63,448 nucleotides of DNA, taken from Burkholderiales bacterium. GTDB lineage: Bacteria > Pseudomonadota > Gammaproteobacteria > Burkholderiales > Casimicrobiaceae. The notes beneath the pieces are model-generated. The model did not search any database and was not told where the DNA came from. It saw only the letters and a list, made by a program, of their open reading frames with translations. Positions within the stretch are counted from its first letter, which is position 1; every line of letters starts with the position of its first letter. The stretch lies in contig JAISYH010000016.1 in the NCBI GenBank assembly GCA_031270015.1, forward strand, positions 1 through 63,448, given 5' to 3'. This document shows positions 27,380 to 34,893 of this stretch, in pieces. A program made the translations under genes and the position numbers.

Positions 27380-27410
27380 AAAGAGTGGAGAAGTTTCTCC
27401 GCTCTTTTTT
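27380..27410. terminator. Bidirectional terminator between convergent genes
   Basis: A 12-position stem AAAGAGTGGAGA/TCTCCGCTCTTT (one G-T pair) with T runs on both strands. It lies downstream of the minus-strand porin gene. Confidence 0.8.
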
Positions 27411-27492
27411 ATTACTTTCTATCCGTTGGAAAACGGCGTATGGCGCGTTTTCATCGAAGGGTTATTTATTAATTACGATGATCGTTTTTCGA

Positions 27493-29841
27493 TCATTCAA
27501 ATAGATAAGCCGCTGTCAAGAAGAACCAACTGTTGTGGTAGTTCGCGGTGGTCAGATTTGCGCCGAGAACGTTATTGGACGCGGCGGGCGCGGCTCCGTC
27601 ATAAGCCCAATCTTTGCCGCGTAGCCGCTCATAGGCGTAAGTCGCGCGGAGCTTCCAGTTTTTATTCCACTGATAGCTGCCGAAAAGCTGGAACGAACTC
27701 ATCCGATATGTCGCGTCGGGCAGCGGTTGATTGGTAAACGCTTCGTTGCCGCCCGTGGTGTTGCTCATCGACCACTTCCCGAAATCGTAAACATACAAAA
27801 ATCCATAATCGTATTGGCGTTCTTCCGGCGTAAAGCGCATGCCGATGCCGACTGTGTTGTTGGCGCTCTTCAAGTCCGCCGTCCAGTTGCGCGTTTGATC
27901 AACCGCGGAGGTGGTTCTGTTATTCACCCAGCGGCTGATTTGATCGAACTCTGCCCGCGACCATGTGTAAAATCCGAAAGTGCTCAAGCCTTCCATCGGT
28001 ATCCACTGAAGATCGATTGTGTACGATGGCGACGCTGATTGTGTTCGTCCCATACAGGTTGCGTCTAAGACATAACCATCCGGCAGGATTTGGTCACTTG
28101 TGCCACCGCAATCGGGACCCTTATATTTTCTTTTGTTCCAGTCCGCCAACAGCGATACGGAAACCGTGTCCGTCGGCGTGATATTGAGCGAGCCGTATAC
28201 GCGGTCTTGTTGATAATCGGCGGCGAGGAATTGTCGCAATGATGGCAATGTATCGAATCCATCGCCCGCCGATACCGTTCCGTCGGTATAGCGCCAACGA
28301 TAAAGACGCGCGTTATCGAATAGTGAACCTGTGCGTTCAGAACGCTCGTATTTCACCCAGCCGGTAATGTATTCGTTCGCGGTTTTGTGCAGTTCGATCC
28401 CCGCCGTTTGATCTTTCGTATCGTCGCGCAAGTTCGCCGCGCTTGGCGAATAATCGGTTTTCTTGAAGTTGTAATAGCCTCGTACCGAAAACCCGGGCAT
28501 GATCGAATAACCCGCGTCTATATCAAAACGATTTTCTTTTTTAGAGTTTGCGCTGTTATAACGCAACTGCGAGGAGTTGATGGAATCGGGGTCTAAAACG
28601 TCGCTCAAATTTACCGCTGGAACGGTGTCGTTGGTGACAACATTATAAAGGTCGAGCGGCGTTTTGTTGTCGTATTCGTAATAACGATAGCGCGCTTTGA
28701 CGCTCAATTTAGGCAGCGGGCGGCTCGTCAGTGATAAATTGGCGAGTTTCGTATCAACTTTTCCATCCAATGAATTGCGCGGCAACGCCGGTGAATCCAA
28801 CGCGGGCGTATTGATCGTATAGGGTAAAAAAGATTGGTTTTGCCGACTTATCCCATAGGAGAGAACGCCGGTGATTCTGGTCGAGAGTGGCAAGTTGTAG
28901 CCGCCGGAAACCCGTAGTTGATGATAATGATTGTCGGGGAAAAACGAGCTTTGTCCGAAGCCATTCGGAAAACCTGTACCGGAGGTCCACGCCGCTGGCG
29001 CGTGGTAGGCGTTTTGCCAAGTGATGCGGTCGTCGCCCGCATCGTAATGCGAATAATAGTAACCGGCTTCAAGTTGCGCTTTGTCCGTGCTCCAGCGTAT
29101 TTTAGCGTCGATCTGATCCGTGCTGTCGTCTAATGAATATGGAAAAATCGCCGAACGCGGTGAACCGCCATGCCCAAAAACGCCACTCATCAGATAGGTT
29201 CCATCACGCTGGTCGCGGCGAAAATCGACCAGCGCTTGAATTTCGGGCGTGATGAATACGGAACCACCAAGTTTATAAGTATTTCGTTTCAACGCGACAT
29301 CGTAAGATTTCAGCGCCGCTTCGATATCGACTGACGACATGGGTGGCTGACCGGCGATGCCCGGAAAACCGCTCGGCAACGTTAAATGATTGCTGCCCAG
29401 ACCATCGTAAATAAAGCGTGTCGAATCGCTGATATTGTGCGGTATGCCTTGATAACTCGCCGTCAGACTATACGTACCTTGTTTACCCAAGCTACCGTTG
29501 AATTGCCGAGAATCAAGTCCGATATTGGTCCCCGAAAGATTCCAATAATCGGCGCTTGCCGCGTCTTTCTTCACGAAGTTGAAACCGCCGAACCAATAAA
29601 GTTTGTCTTGCGTAAGCCCCGTCCATTCGCCTACCTTGAATGAATCTTCGTTATTGATCATGATTCCCAACTCGATGTGATTTTCGTCGTATCGGCTCAT
29701 ATCTGCGCCGCGGTTCATCGGCACCCAGAAATACGGTTCCGCGAAAAGCGGCATTGCCAATATCGTTGCGATTGCCGCAACGAAAGGCATGACGAGCCAT
29801 CGCGTATTAGTATTACTTTTATCAAAACGGTTCGTTTTCAT
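27493..29841 (-). CDS. mtoB: MtrB/PioB-family outer-membrane porin for a decaheme cytochrome
   Basis: Proteins of this family form a large beta-barrel that sheathes a periplasmic decaheme cytochrome, letting electrons cross the outer membrane (MtrB in Shewanella metal reduction, PioB and MtoB in Fe(II) oxidation). The 782-residue precursor has a signal peptide ending LFAEP, the family start (IELGIMINNEDSFKVGEWTGL), alternating aromatic strand patterns throughout, and the decaheme-associated features GGFNFVKKD and NWKLRATYAYERL. Start ATG 29841 has GAAGGAAAAAACG upstream. It follows the cytochrome gene by 24 bases. The symbol is by analogy; direction of electron flow cannot be read from sequence. 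Confidence 0.87.
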   Translation of the reverse strand: MKTNRFDKSNTNTRWLVMPFVAAIATILAMPLFAEPYFWVPMNRGADMSRYDENHIELGIMINNEDSFKVGEWTGLTQDKLYWFGGFNFVKKDAASADYWNLSGTNIGLDSRQFNGSLGKQGTYSLTASYQGIPHNISDSTRFIYDGLGSNHLTLPSGFPGIAGQPPMSSVDIEAALKSYDVALKRNTYKLGGSVFITPEIQALVDFRRDQRDGTYLMSGVFGHGGSPRSAIFPYSLDDSTDQIDAKIRWSTDKAQLEAGYYYSHYDAGDDRITWQNAYHAPAAWTSGTGFPNGFGQSSFFPDNHYHQLRVSGGYNLPLSTRITGVLSYGISRQNQSFLPYTINTPALDSPALPRNSLDGKVDTKLANLSLTSRPLPKLSVKARYRYYEYDNKTPLDLYNVVTNDTVPAVNLSDVLDPDSINSSQLRYNSANSKKENRFDIDAGYSIMPGFSVRGYYNFKKTDYSPSAANLRDDTKDQTAGIELHKTANEYITGWVKYERSERTGSLFDNARLYRWRYTDGTVSAGDGFDTLPSLRQFLAADYQQDRVYGSLNITPTDTVSVSLLADWNKRKYKGPDCGGTSDQILPDGYVLDATCMGRTQSASPSYTIDLQWIPMEGLSTFGFYTWSRAEFDQISRWVNNRTTSAVDQTRNWTADLKSANNTVGIGMRFTPEERQYDYGFLYVYDFGKWSMSNTTGGNEAFTNQPLPDATYRMSSFQLFGSYQWNKNWKLRATYAYERLRGKDWAYDGAAPAASNNVLGANLTTANYHNSWFFLTAAYLFE

Positions 29842-29865
29842 CGTTTTTTCCTTCAATAATCGTCG

Positions 29866-30888
29866 TCAGCGAGTAAAGCGCCCACCTGCCGGATGATTGC
29901 TGCCGTGAATCTTCGTATGGCAATTCTGGCAGCTCATACTGAGCATCTTGTCTGCGGCGACGGCAGGCGGCAAATTGGAGCCGGAGAAAAACTGCGGCGG
30001 ATGCCCCATCGTCGGGATATGACATTGCTGGCACAACTGTGGGCGACGCGCCTTTAATAGCGGTATGTTGTTCGTGCCGTGTGGCGAGTGACAATTGACG
30101 CAACTATCGCGCACGGGCGTATGCTCCCATAAAAATGGTCCGCGTTTTTCCGCGTGGCAGGTATAGCAAGTATCGTTGATCGTGTCTTTGATCATCAGAC
30201 GGTCAGCTTCGCTGCCGTGCGGTTGGTGGCATGAAACACACGACATTTGTCCGGTACGAATCGGATGCGTCGAAATGCGCATGATTTCCGCGCGTATGTT
30301 TTTGTGGCAGGTGAAACATACGCCTGCTTGCGTCGTTTGCGTGGTGACCTGATCCTTTGTGGTGTGCATCGTGTGGCAATCGGTACACGCGACATTGGCG
30401 CGCTCATGCGCGCCGCCTTCCCAGTGCATTCGGTTGCCTCCTTGATGACAGACGAGACACTTTGCCACTTTTTCGGTGTGCGGCGTCGTTTTATTAAAAA
30501 CCGTTTCGGGTTTTTCTTCGATTGGATTTTCGATATGTTGATTCGCCTTGCCGTGGCAAGACAGACATTGATTACCATCACCCCACGGCGTGCGCGCGTC
30601 ACCCGAAACGCCATGACGTGTCGAAATCATTTTGTCGTATTGCTCTTGATGGCATGCCGCACATTGCGCGACCAACTCTTCGGTGGTCATTGGCGCATTC
30701 GCCGCTTGCGCGTCGGCTGGCGATTCGGTTTTTGAAGTGTCTGCTACCGGAGCATGGGTTGATATTTCGGCTTTCGCTGGCGCGGCGTCGGCGCTTTTTG
30801 GTTCAGCGGCAATGGCAAAGGCTGTGTTACCTAACGCCGCCACAATGACGTAAAACCTTAAAAAAGAAAGAAAAGCATGTTTTTTCAT
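29866..30888 (-). CDS. mtoA: DmsE/MtrA-family decaheme c-type cytochrome
   Basis: The 340-residue precursor has a signal peptide, an Ala/Pro/Ser-rich spacer and exactly ten CxxCH heme sites: CAACH, CLSCH, CLVCH, CTDCH, CFTCH, CVSCH, CYTCH, CVNCH, CQQCH and CQNCH. Size and heme number match MtrA, PioA and MtoA, the periplasmic wires that insert into MtrB-type porins. I start at ATG 30888; a GTG at 30903 is in frame upstream. No outer-surface cytochrome (MtrC/OmcA) or inner-membrane quinol oxidase (CymA) gene lies next to it. A perfect FNR-type box about 130 bases upstream suggests induction at low oxygen. Confidence 0.9.
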   Translation of the reverse strand: MKKHAFLSFLRFYVIVAALGNTAFAIAAEPKSADAAPAKAEISTHAPVADTSKTESPADAQAANAPMTTEELVAQCAACHQEQYDKMISTRHGVSGDARTPWGDGNQCLSCHGKANQHIENPIEEKPETVFNKTTPHTEKVAKCLVCHQGGNRMHWEGGAHERANVACTDCHTMHTTKDQVTTQTTQAGVCFTCHKNIRAEIMRISTHPIRTGQMSCVSCHQPHGSEADRLMIKDTINDTCYTCHAEKRGPFLWEHTPVRDSCVNCHSPHGTNNIPLLKARRPQLCQQCHIPTMGHPPQFFSGSNLPPAVAADKMLSMSCQNCHTKIHGSNHPAGGRFTR

Positions 30889-31015
30889 AATGATAACCTG
30901 CACATATAATTATCTGATCACTTTTTGAAGCCAATTTGTTGACAAAAATTATCAACAATATTTTCTTAAAAATCTACTTTCGTTCGGAATTTATGCAGAG
31001 ATATATCCTATAAAT

Positions 31016-31029
31016 TTGATCTATATCAA
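31016..31029 (-). promoter_or_regulatory. FNR/ANR-type binding site
   Basis: TTGATCTATATCAA is a perfect match to the TTGAT-N4-ATCAA consensus of FNR-family regulators. It lies about 128 bases upstream of the decaheme cytochrome gene in an AT-rich region. A second imperfect dyad GTTGA-N9-TCAAC lies nearer the gene at 30938-30956. Confidence 0.75.
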
Positions 31030-31314
31030 AATTATGACGAATACAATTTTTGGCGTTGTGGTTTTTATGGATGGTCAGTAAGGTGATTCGTGAATCGTAA
31101 GCCCCTTTTAGGACAGATCGGAACTAGCGTTTTCGATCATTTTGGACATGTTTCTACGAACATTGATCCATCGAGCGCGTCACCGTACGTTCGCGGGATA
31201 TTTGTCAGTTCCTCCCGTATCGCACGCGGATAAAAATCGCGCAAAATTCGGACAAAAATCCTGCGAACGTGTAAGGTTACGATACTTACCGATGGCGCTG
31301 ATTCATACGGTGAC

Positions 31315-31343
31315 TTGGCGATTGGCGGTCTTTGTTTTATAAT
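31315..31343 (+). promoter_or_regulatory. Promoter of tRNA-Lys
   Basis: TTGGCG and a perfect TATAAT are separated by 17 bases. The -10 ends 10 bases before the mature tRNA, with a GC-rich discriminator (CGCGCCCTCC) typical of stringently controlled stable-RNA promoters. Confidence 0.8.
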
Positions 31344-31353
31344 CGCGCCCTCC

Positions 31354-31429
31354 GGGTCGTTAGCTCAGTTGGTAGAGCAGCGGACTTTTAATCCGTTGGT
31401 CGCAGGTTCAAATCCTGCACGACCTACCA
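31354..31429 (+). tRNA. tRNA-Lys (anticodon UUU)
   Basis: The 76-base gene has acceptor GGGTCGT/ACGACCT (one G-T pair), anticodon loop CTTTTAA with TTT, T arm GGTTCAAATCC and an encoded CCA at 31427-31429. Its 3' end abuts the remains of an integrase gene, so it appears to have served as an integration site. Confidence 0.97.
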
Positions 31430-31432
31430 TAT

Positions 31433-31601
31433 TATTAATATAAATCAATGGCTTATATTCTTTTGAGTCATTGACTTGAATCTCCTTCTTCCTTTCCTGT
31501 AGCTTGATCGCAGCCAGTGAATGATGAATCAAACCGTGACGTGACAACGCTAAGTCATCCGGCGCGAGATGTGCATACTGGCACACTATATTTCTGAACA
31601 T
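31433..31601 (-). pseudogene. C-terminal remnant of a tyrosine recombinase (integrase)
   Basis: The minus-strand frame contains VCQYAHLAPDDLALSRHG, close to the VxRYAHLAPEHL segment that follows the last active-site histidine and contains the catalytic Tyr of phage-type integrases. Only about 55 residues remain, then the frame runs on into the tRNA. The upstream catalytic part is missing, cut where the IS481-type remnant begins. Integrases of tRNA-targeted islands often sit next to the tRNA like this. Confidence 0.65.
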
Positions 31602-31619
31602 TTCTGATTAGGTATTTAG

Positions 31620-31850
31620 TCCCGCATCCGCTGGCGCTATTCCGCCTTCCTACAGACAGCGCGTCGAGTGATTCAAGAACGCTTAAGATCGTTGGCAAAG
31701 TGTTACGGTATCAATATCAAGTCTAATCGGGTTTTCCGGCAGTTCTCCGTTGAATACAGTCCAACTCAGGTCAAGCATTCATGAATCAATGAAGCGGTCG
31801 AAAAAATAAATCGTATCATCAAAGATACGCTTACCAAGCGTTGACTAGAA
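31620..31850 (+). mobile_element. Decayed IS481-type transposase fragment
   Basis: Two pieces are recognisable on the plus strand. Around 31668-31730 the frame reads RVIQERLRSLAKCYGIN, like the N-terminal helix-turn-helix of IS481 transposases. Around 31783-31842 it reads EAVEKINRIIKDTLTKR, like the VERMNRTIKEATVKR block near the end of the DDE domain. The bulk of the catalytic domain between them is gone and stops interrupt the frames. No terminal repeats could be identified. Confidence 0.65.
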
Positions 31851-31990
31851 TTACCTAAAAAACTGTGTTTTGAAAATATTAAAAATAGCTCAGTCTAAAA
31901 AAAAGAGCTTACTTAAGGGGAAATATCAAAAGCATAAAGCATTCTTTTCTGCTATTTGAAAAACTCTTCCTATATTTTTTTAAGTTCTTG

Positions 31991-32019
31991 TTGACATTGC
32001 GTCTTTTTTAGTGCAATAT
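31991..32019 (+). promoter_or_regulatory. Possible promoter of the encapsulin/cysteine operon
   Basis: A perfect TTGACA is followed after 17 bases by CAATAT, a weak -10, about 50 bases before the first gene. The surrounding 150 bases are very AT-rich. The -35 is the main support. Confidence 0.45.
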
Positions 32020-32069
32020 TAAACATATATGATTACTATGTTTTGTTATTTTTAACAGGTTCTAACTCG

Positions 32070-32978
32070 ATGGAACTACTGGATTTGGTCGGAAATACAC
32101 CGTTGCTTGTTCTGCCCGCCGTATCGAAAAGTGTGGCGGCAAGGGATATTATGCTCTTTGCAAAAGCGGAGTTTTTTAATCCATCGGGATCGGTCAAGGA
32201 TCGCGCCGCGAAAGCGATGATTTTGGGTGGGTTACGTGAAGGGTTACTTGCAAAAGGTAAAACGATCATCGACGCGACAAGCGGCAATACCGGCATTGCT
32301 TACGCGATGATCGGCGCGGCGCTTTCTTTTCCGGTAAAAATCTATTTGCCCGCCAACGCCAGCGCCGAACGTAAAGGAATGATCCGGCATTATGGCGCGG
32401 AAATCGTCGAAACAAGTCCGTTGGAAGGTTCGGACGGCGCGTATTGGGCGGTGAAAGAAGAAATTGCGGCTCACCCCGAAAAATATTTTTATCCTGATCA
32501 ATATCATAATGACGCGAACTGGAAAGCGCATTACACGACGACCGCGCCGGAAATTTGGACGCAAAGCGAACAGAGGATTACTCATTTTATTTGCGGGATG
32601 GGCACTTCCGGTACTTTTGTCGGCGTATCCAGACGGCTCAAGGAATACAAAACCAATATTCGGACGATAGCGATTCAACCCGATTCGCCGTTTCATGGCA
32701 TCGAGGGCACGAAGCACATGGCGAGCACATTGAAGCCCGGGTTTTACGACGAAACGTTGCCGGACGAGGTGATCGAGATCAGCACGGAAGGAGCTTATGC
32801 AATGAGCCGTCGCCTGGCGCGTGAAGAAGGCATTCATGTGGGCATAAGCTCCGGCGCCAATGTGTTGGGCGCTTTGAAGTTGGCGGAAACTTTGCCGAGT
32901 GGTTCGGTGGTCATCACGATTCTATGTGATACCGGCGCTCGTTATGTGACCGATCAATTCTGGAGCGGTCATGATTAA
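32070..32978 (+). CDS. cysM: CysM-like cysteine synthase (PLP-dependent)
   Basis: The 302-residue enzyme has the PLP lysine K43 (NPSGSVKDR), the substrate loop TSGNTG at 70-75 and the phosphate loop GMGTSGT at 176-182. Overall it resembles CysM of the mycobacterial CysO pathway more than CysK, including the segment aligned with the O-phosphoserine-binding Arg220 of M. tuberculosis CysM, where this protein has a Lys (about residue 215). Such enzymes replace the leaving group of an activated serine with sulfur, here probably from the carrier protein encoded two genes downstream. Its 3' end overlaps the JAMM gene by 8 bases. Start ATG 32070 is weakly supported by AGG. Confidence 0.85.
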   Translation: MELLDLVGNTPLLVLPAVSKSVAARDIMLFAKAEFFNPSGSVKDRAAKAMILGGLREGLLAKGKTIIDATSGNTGIAYAMIGAALSFPVKIYLPANASAERKGMIRHYGAEIVETSPLEGSDGAYWAVKEEIAAHPEKYFYPDQYHNDANWKAHYTTTAPEIWTQSEQRITHFICGMGTSGTFVGVSRRLKEYKTNIRTIAIQPDSPFHGIEGTKHMASTLKPGFYDETLPDEVIEISTEGAYAMSRRLAREEGIHVGISSGANVLGALKLAETLPSGSVVITILCDTGARYVTDQFWSGHD

Positions 32979-33399
32979 ACTATATACGATATTAGTCGAG
33001 GCAATCCGGCAGGAGGGGGAGAAAACTTATCCCAACGAATGCTGCGGCTTCATACTGGGGCAAATCAAAGAAGATGGCGTGAAAGAAGCGGAAACGCTGA
33101 TTCCGATCAAAAACGCGCGAGAGGCTGAAGAGCAATATCATCGTTTTGAAATAGGACCGGAAGATTTTATAAAAGCCGATAATCAGGCGCGCAAGGAAAA
33201 TCAGGAGATCATTGGATTTTATCATTCGCATCCCGATCATCCCGCCTATCCTTCCGAATACGACAGGGAACACGCCCTGCCTTTTTATTCGTACATTATC
33301 GTCAGTGTGGATAAAGGTACGGCGTCCGCGATTACCAGTTGGGAACTCGAGGCGTCGGATCGATCACGTTTTATTGAGGAGAAAATAGTATGGCAATAA
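32971..33399 (+). CDS. mec: JAMM/MPN metalloprotease (Mec-like)
   Basis: The 142-residue protein carries a complete JAMM zinc site: Glu23 (PNECCGF), then H85-x-H87-x7-S95-x2-D98 (HSHPDHPAYPSEYD). In mycobacteria Mec releases cysteine from the CysO-cysteine adduct; in Pseudomonas QbsD trims extra residues from a ThiS-like carrier. Either or both roles fit here because the neighbouring carrier ends with residues beyond Gly-Gly. It overlaps cysM by 8 and the carrier gene by 10 bases, so the three are translationally coupled. Confidence 0.9.
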   Translation: MIKLYTILVEAIRQEGEKTYPNECCGFILGQIKEDGVKEAETLIPIKNAREAEEQYHRFEIGPEDFIKADNQARKENQEIIGFYHSHPDHPAYPSEYDREHALPFYSYIIVSVDKGTASAITSWELEASDRSRFIEEKIVWQ

Positions 33400-33677
33400 G
33401 AATTTACATTCCTACCGCTTTGCGCGGTTTTACCGATCGTAAAGGTGAAGTATTGGTGGAAGGTAATACGGTAGGCACAGCGCTTACAGCGCTAATCCAA
33501 GTATACCCCGACATCAAGCCACATCTTTATCACAACGGTGGCGTTGAGCTGCGATCATTCATCAATATTTACGTTGGGGAATCCAGTATCAAAAAACTGG
33601 ATGGTCTTGAAACCAAAGTCCCCGAAGGCGGTTCCATTATGCTGGTTCCCGCCATTGCGGGAGGAAGTATCCGTTAA
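33390..33677 (+). CDS. cysO: CysO/ThiS/MoaD-like sulfur carrier with C-terminal extension
   Basis: The 95-residue ubiquitin-fold protein resembles M. tuberculosis CysO (MAIRIYIPTALRGFTDRKGE, RSFINIYVGESSIKKLDG, EGGSIMLVPAIAGG). The carrier's C-terminal glycine is normally adenylated and turned into a thiocarboxylate. Here three residues, Ser-Ile-Arg, follow the Gly-Gly before the stop, so the protein should be made as an inactive precursor needing proteolysis, most simply by the JAMM protease next door. GAGGAG lies upstream of the start. It shares one base with the next gene. Confidence 0.9.
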   Translation: MAIRIYIPTALRGFTDRKGEVLVEGNTVGTALTALIQVYPDIKPHLYHNGGVELRSFINIYVGESSIKKLDGLETKVPEGGSIMLVPAIAGGSIR

Positions 33678-34867
33678 TGGAAAGCGTGATCAAAAACCAC
33701 GAACTGCCTGATTTAAGCAACGACGAAATCAGCCGATTTAGTCGGCATTTGCTTTTGCCGGAAGTCGGTATCGATGGGCAAAAACGCCTCAAGGCGGCAA
33801 AGGTGCTCATCGTGGGCACGGGCGGATTAGGCGCGCCTTTGGTATTGTATCTTGCTGCCGCCGGTGTGGGCACATTGGGTATCGTGGATTTTGATTCGGT
33901 GGAGGAGTCCAATCTGCAGCGGCAAGTGATCCACGGGATACGTGATGTGGGGCGTCCCAAGGTGGCGTCGGCGCGGGATCGCATCAAGAACATCAACCCG
34001 GGCTGTAACGTAATCACTTATAACACGGCGTTGACGAGCGCTAACGCGCTGGAGATATTGAAGGACTATGATGTGGTCGCGGATGGCACCGATAATTATC
34101 AAACGCGCTATCTGGTCAACGACGCCTGTGTGCTTTTGGGCATTCCCAATGTCTATGGATCGATCTTCCAGTTCGAAGGACAGGCGTCGGTATTTTACGC
34201 CAAAGAAGGTCCGTGTTATCGCTGTCTTTATCCTGAACCGCCGCCGCCCGGACTCGTGCCTTCCTGCGCCGAAGGCGGCGTGGTGGGCGTATTGCCGGGA
34301 ATCGTGGGCAGCTTGCAGGCGAATGAAGTTATCAAACTCATCGTGGGCTCTGGTACCGGTTCGCAAAATCCTTCCACGAGTCTCATTGGGCGATTACTTT
34401 TATTCGATGCGTGGGCATTGAAATTTCGCGAGCTTCAGTTGGATAAGGATGATAATTGTCCTGTGTGCGGAGAACATCCCAGCATCCACGAATTGATCGA
34501 TTATGAGCAATTCTGCGGTCTCAAGAGAACGTCGGACGAAACGCCGGTGGAAATCATCGAACCGAAAGAACTCAAGGCGCGTCTGGACGCGGGCGATTCC
34601 CTGCAAATCATCGATATTCGTGAACCGCACGAACGGGCAATCATCAAATTCCCGCAAGCAAAAACCATTCCTTTGGGGCAAATGGTTCGTCGTATCGACG
34701 AATTCAATCCGAAAGTGGATTCGGTATTCATTTGCAAGATCGGGCAACGAAGTATTTTTGCAATACGCGCTTTACAAGAGGCTGGTTATACAGGAAGGCT
34801 TCTCAATCTGCGTGACGGACTTAACGGTTGGGCCAAAGAAGTAGATCGGTCTTTTCCAATTTACTAA
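33677..34867 (+). CDS. moeB: MoeB/MoeZ-type adenylyltransferase-sulfurtransferase with rhodanese domain
   Basis: The 396-residue protein has an E1-like domain (nucleotide loop GTGGLG at 47-52, NLQRQVIH, active-site region PSCAEGGVVGVLPGIVG with C197, zinc cysteines CYRC at 180-183 and CPVC at 261-264) and a C-terminal rhodanese domain from about residue 292 with active cysteine C353 in CKIGQRS. It should adenylate the carrier and pass persulfide sulfur to it. As in MoeZ, the rhodanese domain is the entry point for sulfur, which in this operon may come from the encapsulated desulfurase. Confidence 0.92.
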   Translation: MESVIKNHELPDLSNDEISRFSRHLLLPEVGIDGQKRLKAAKVLIVGTGGLGAPLVLYLAAAGVGTLGIVDFDSVEESNLQRQVIHGIRDVGRPKVASARDRIKNINPGCNVITYNTALTSANALEILKDYDVVADGTDNYQTRYLVNDACVLLGIPNVYGSIFQFEGQASVFYAKEGPCYRCLYPEPPPPGLVPSCAEGGVVGVLPGIVGSLQANEVIKLIVGSGTGSQNPSTSLIGRLLLFDAWALKFRELQLDKDDNCPVCGEHPSIHELIDYEQFCGLKRTSDETPVEIIEPKELKARLDAGDSLQIIDIREPHERAIIKFPQAKTIPLGQMVRRIDEFNPKVDSVFICKIGQRSIFAIRALQEAGYTGRLLNLRDGLNGWAKEVDRSFPIY

Positions 34868-34893
34868 TATTAATTTTACTTAAGGAGAAAGAA

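Noticed and set aside
31089-31235. A 48-codon frame from GTG with AAGGTG upstream, before tRNA-Lys.
   Set aside because: No family resemblance and no other support; too short to call.
31365-31430. A protein tail reading VGRAGFEPATNGLKV over the tRNA-Lys gene.
   Set aside because: This is the well-known false translation of a tRNA; only the part beyond the tRNA resembles an integrase.
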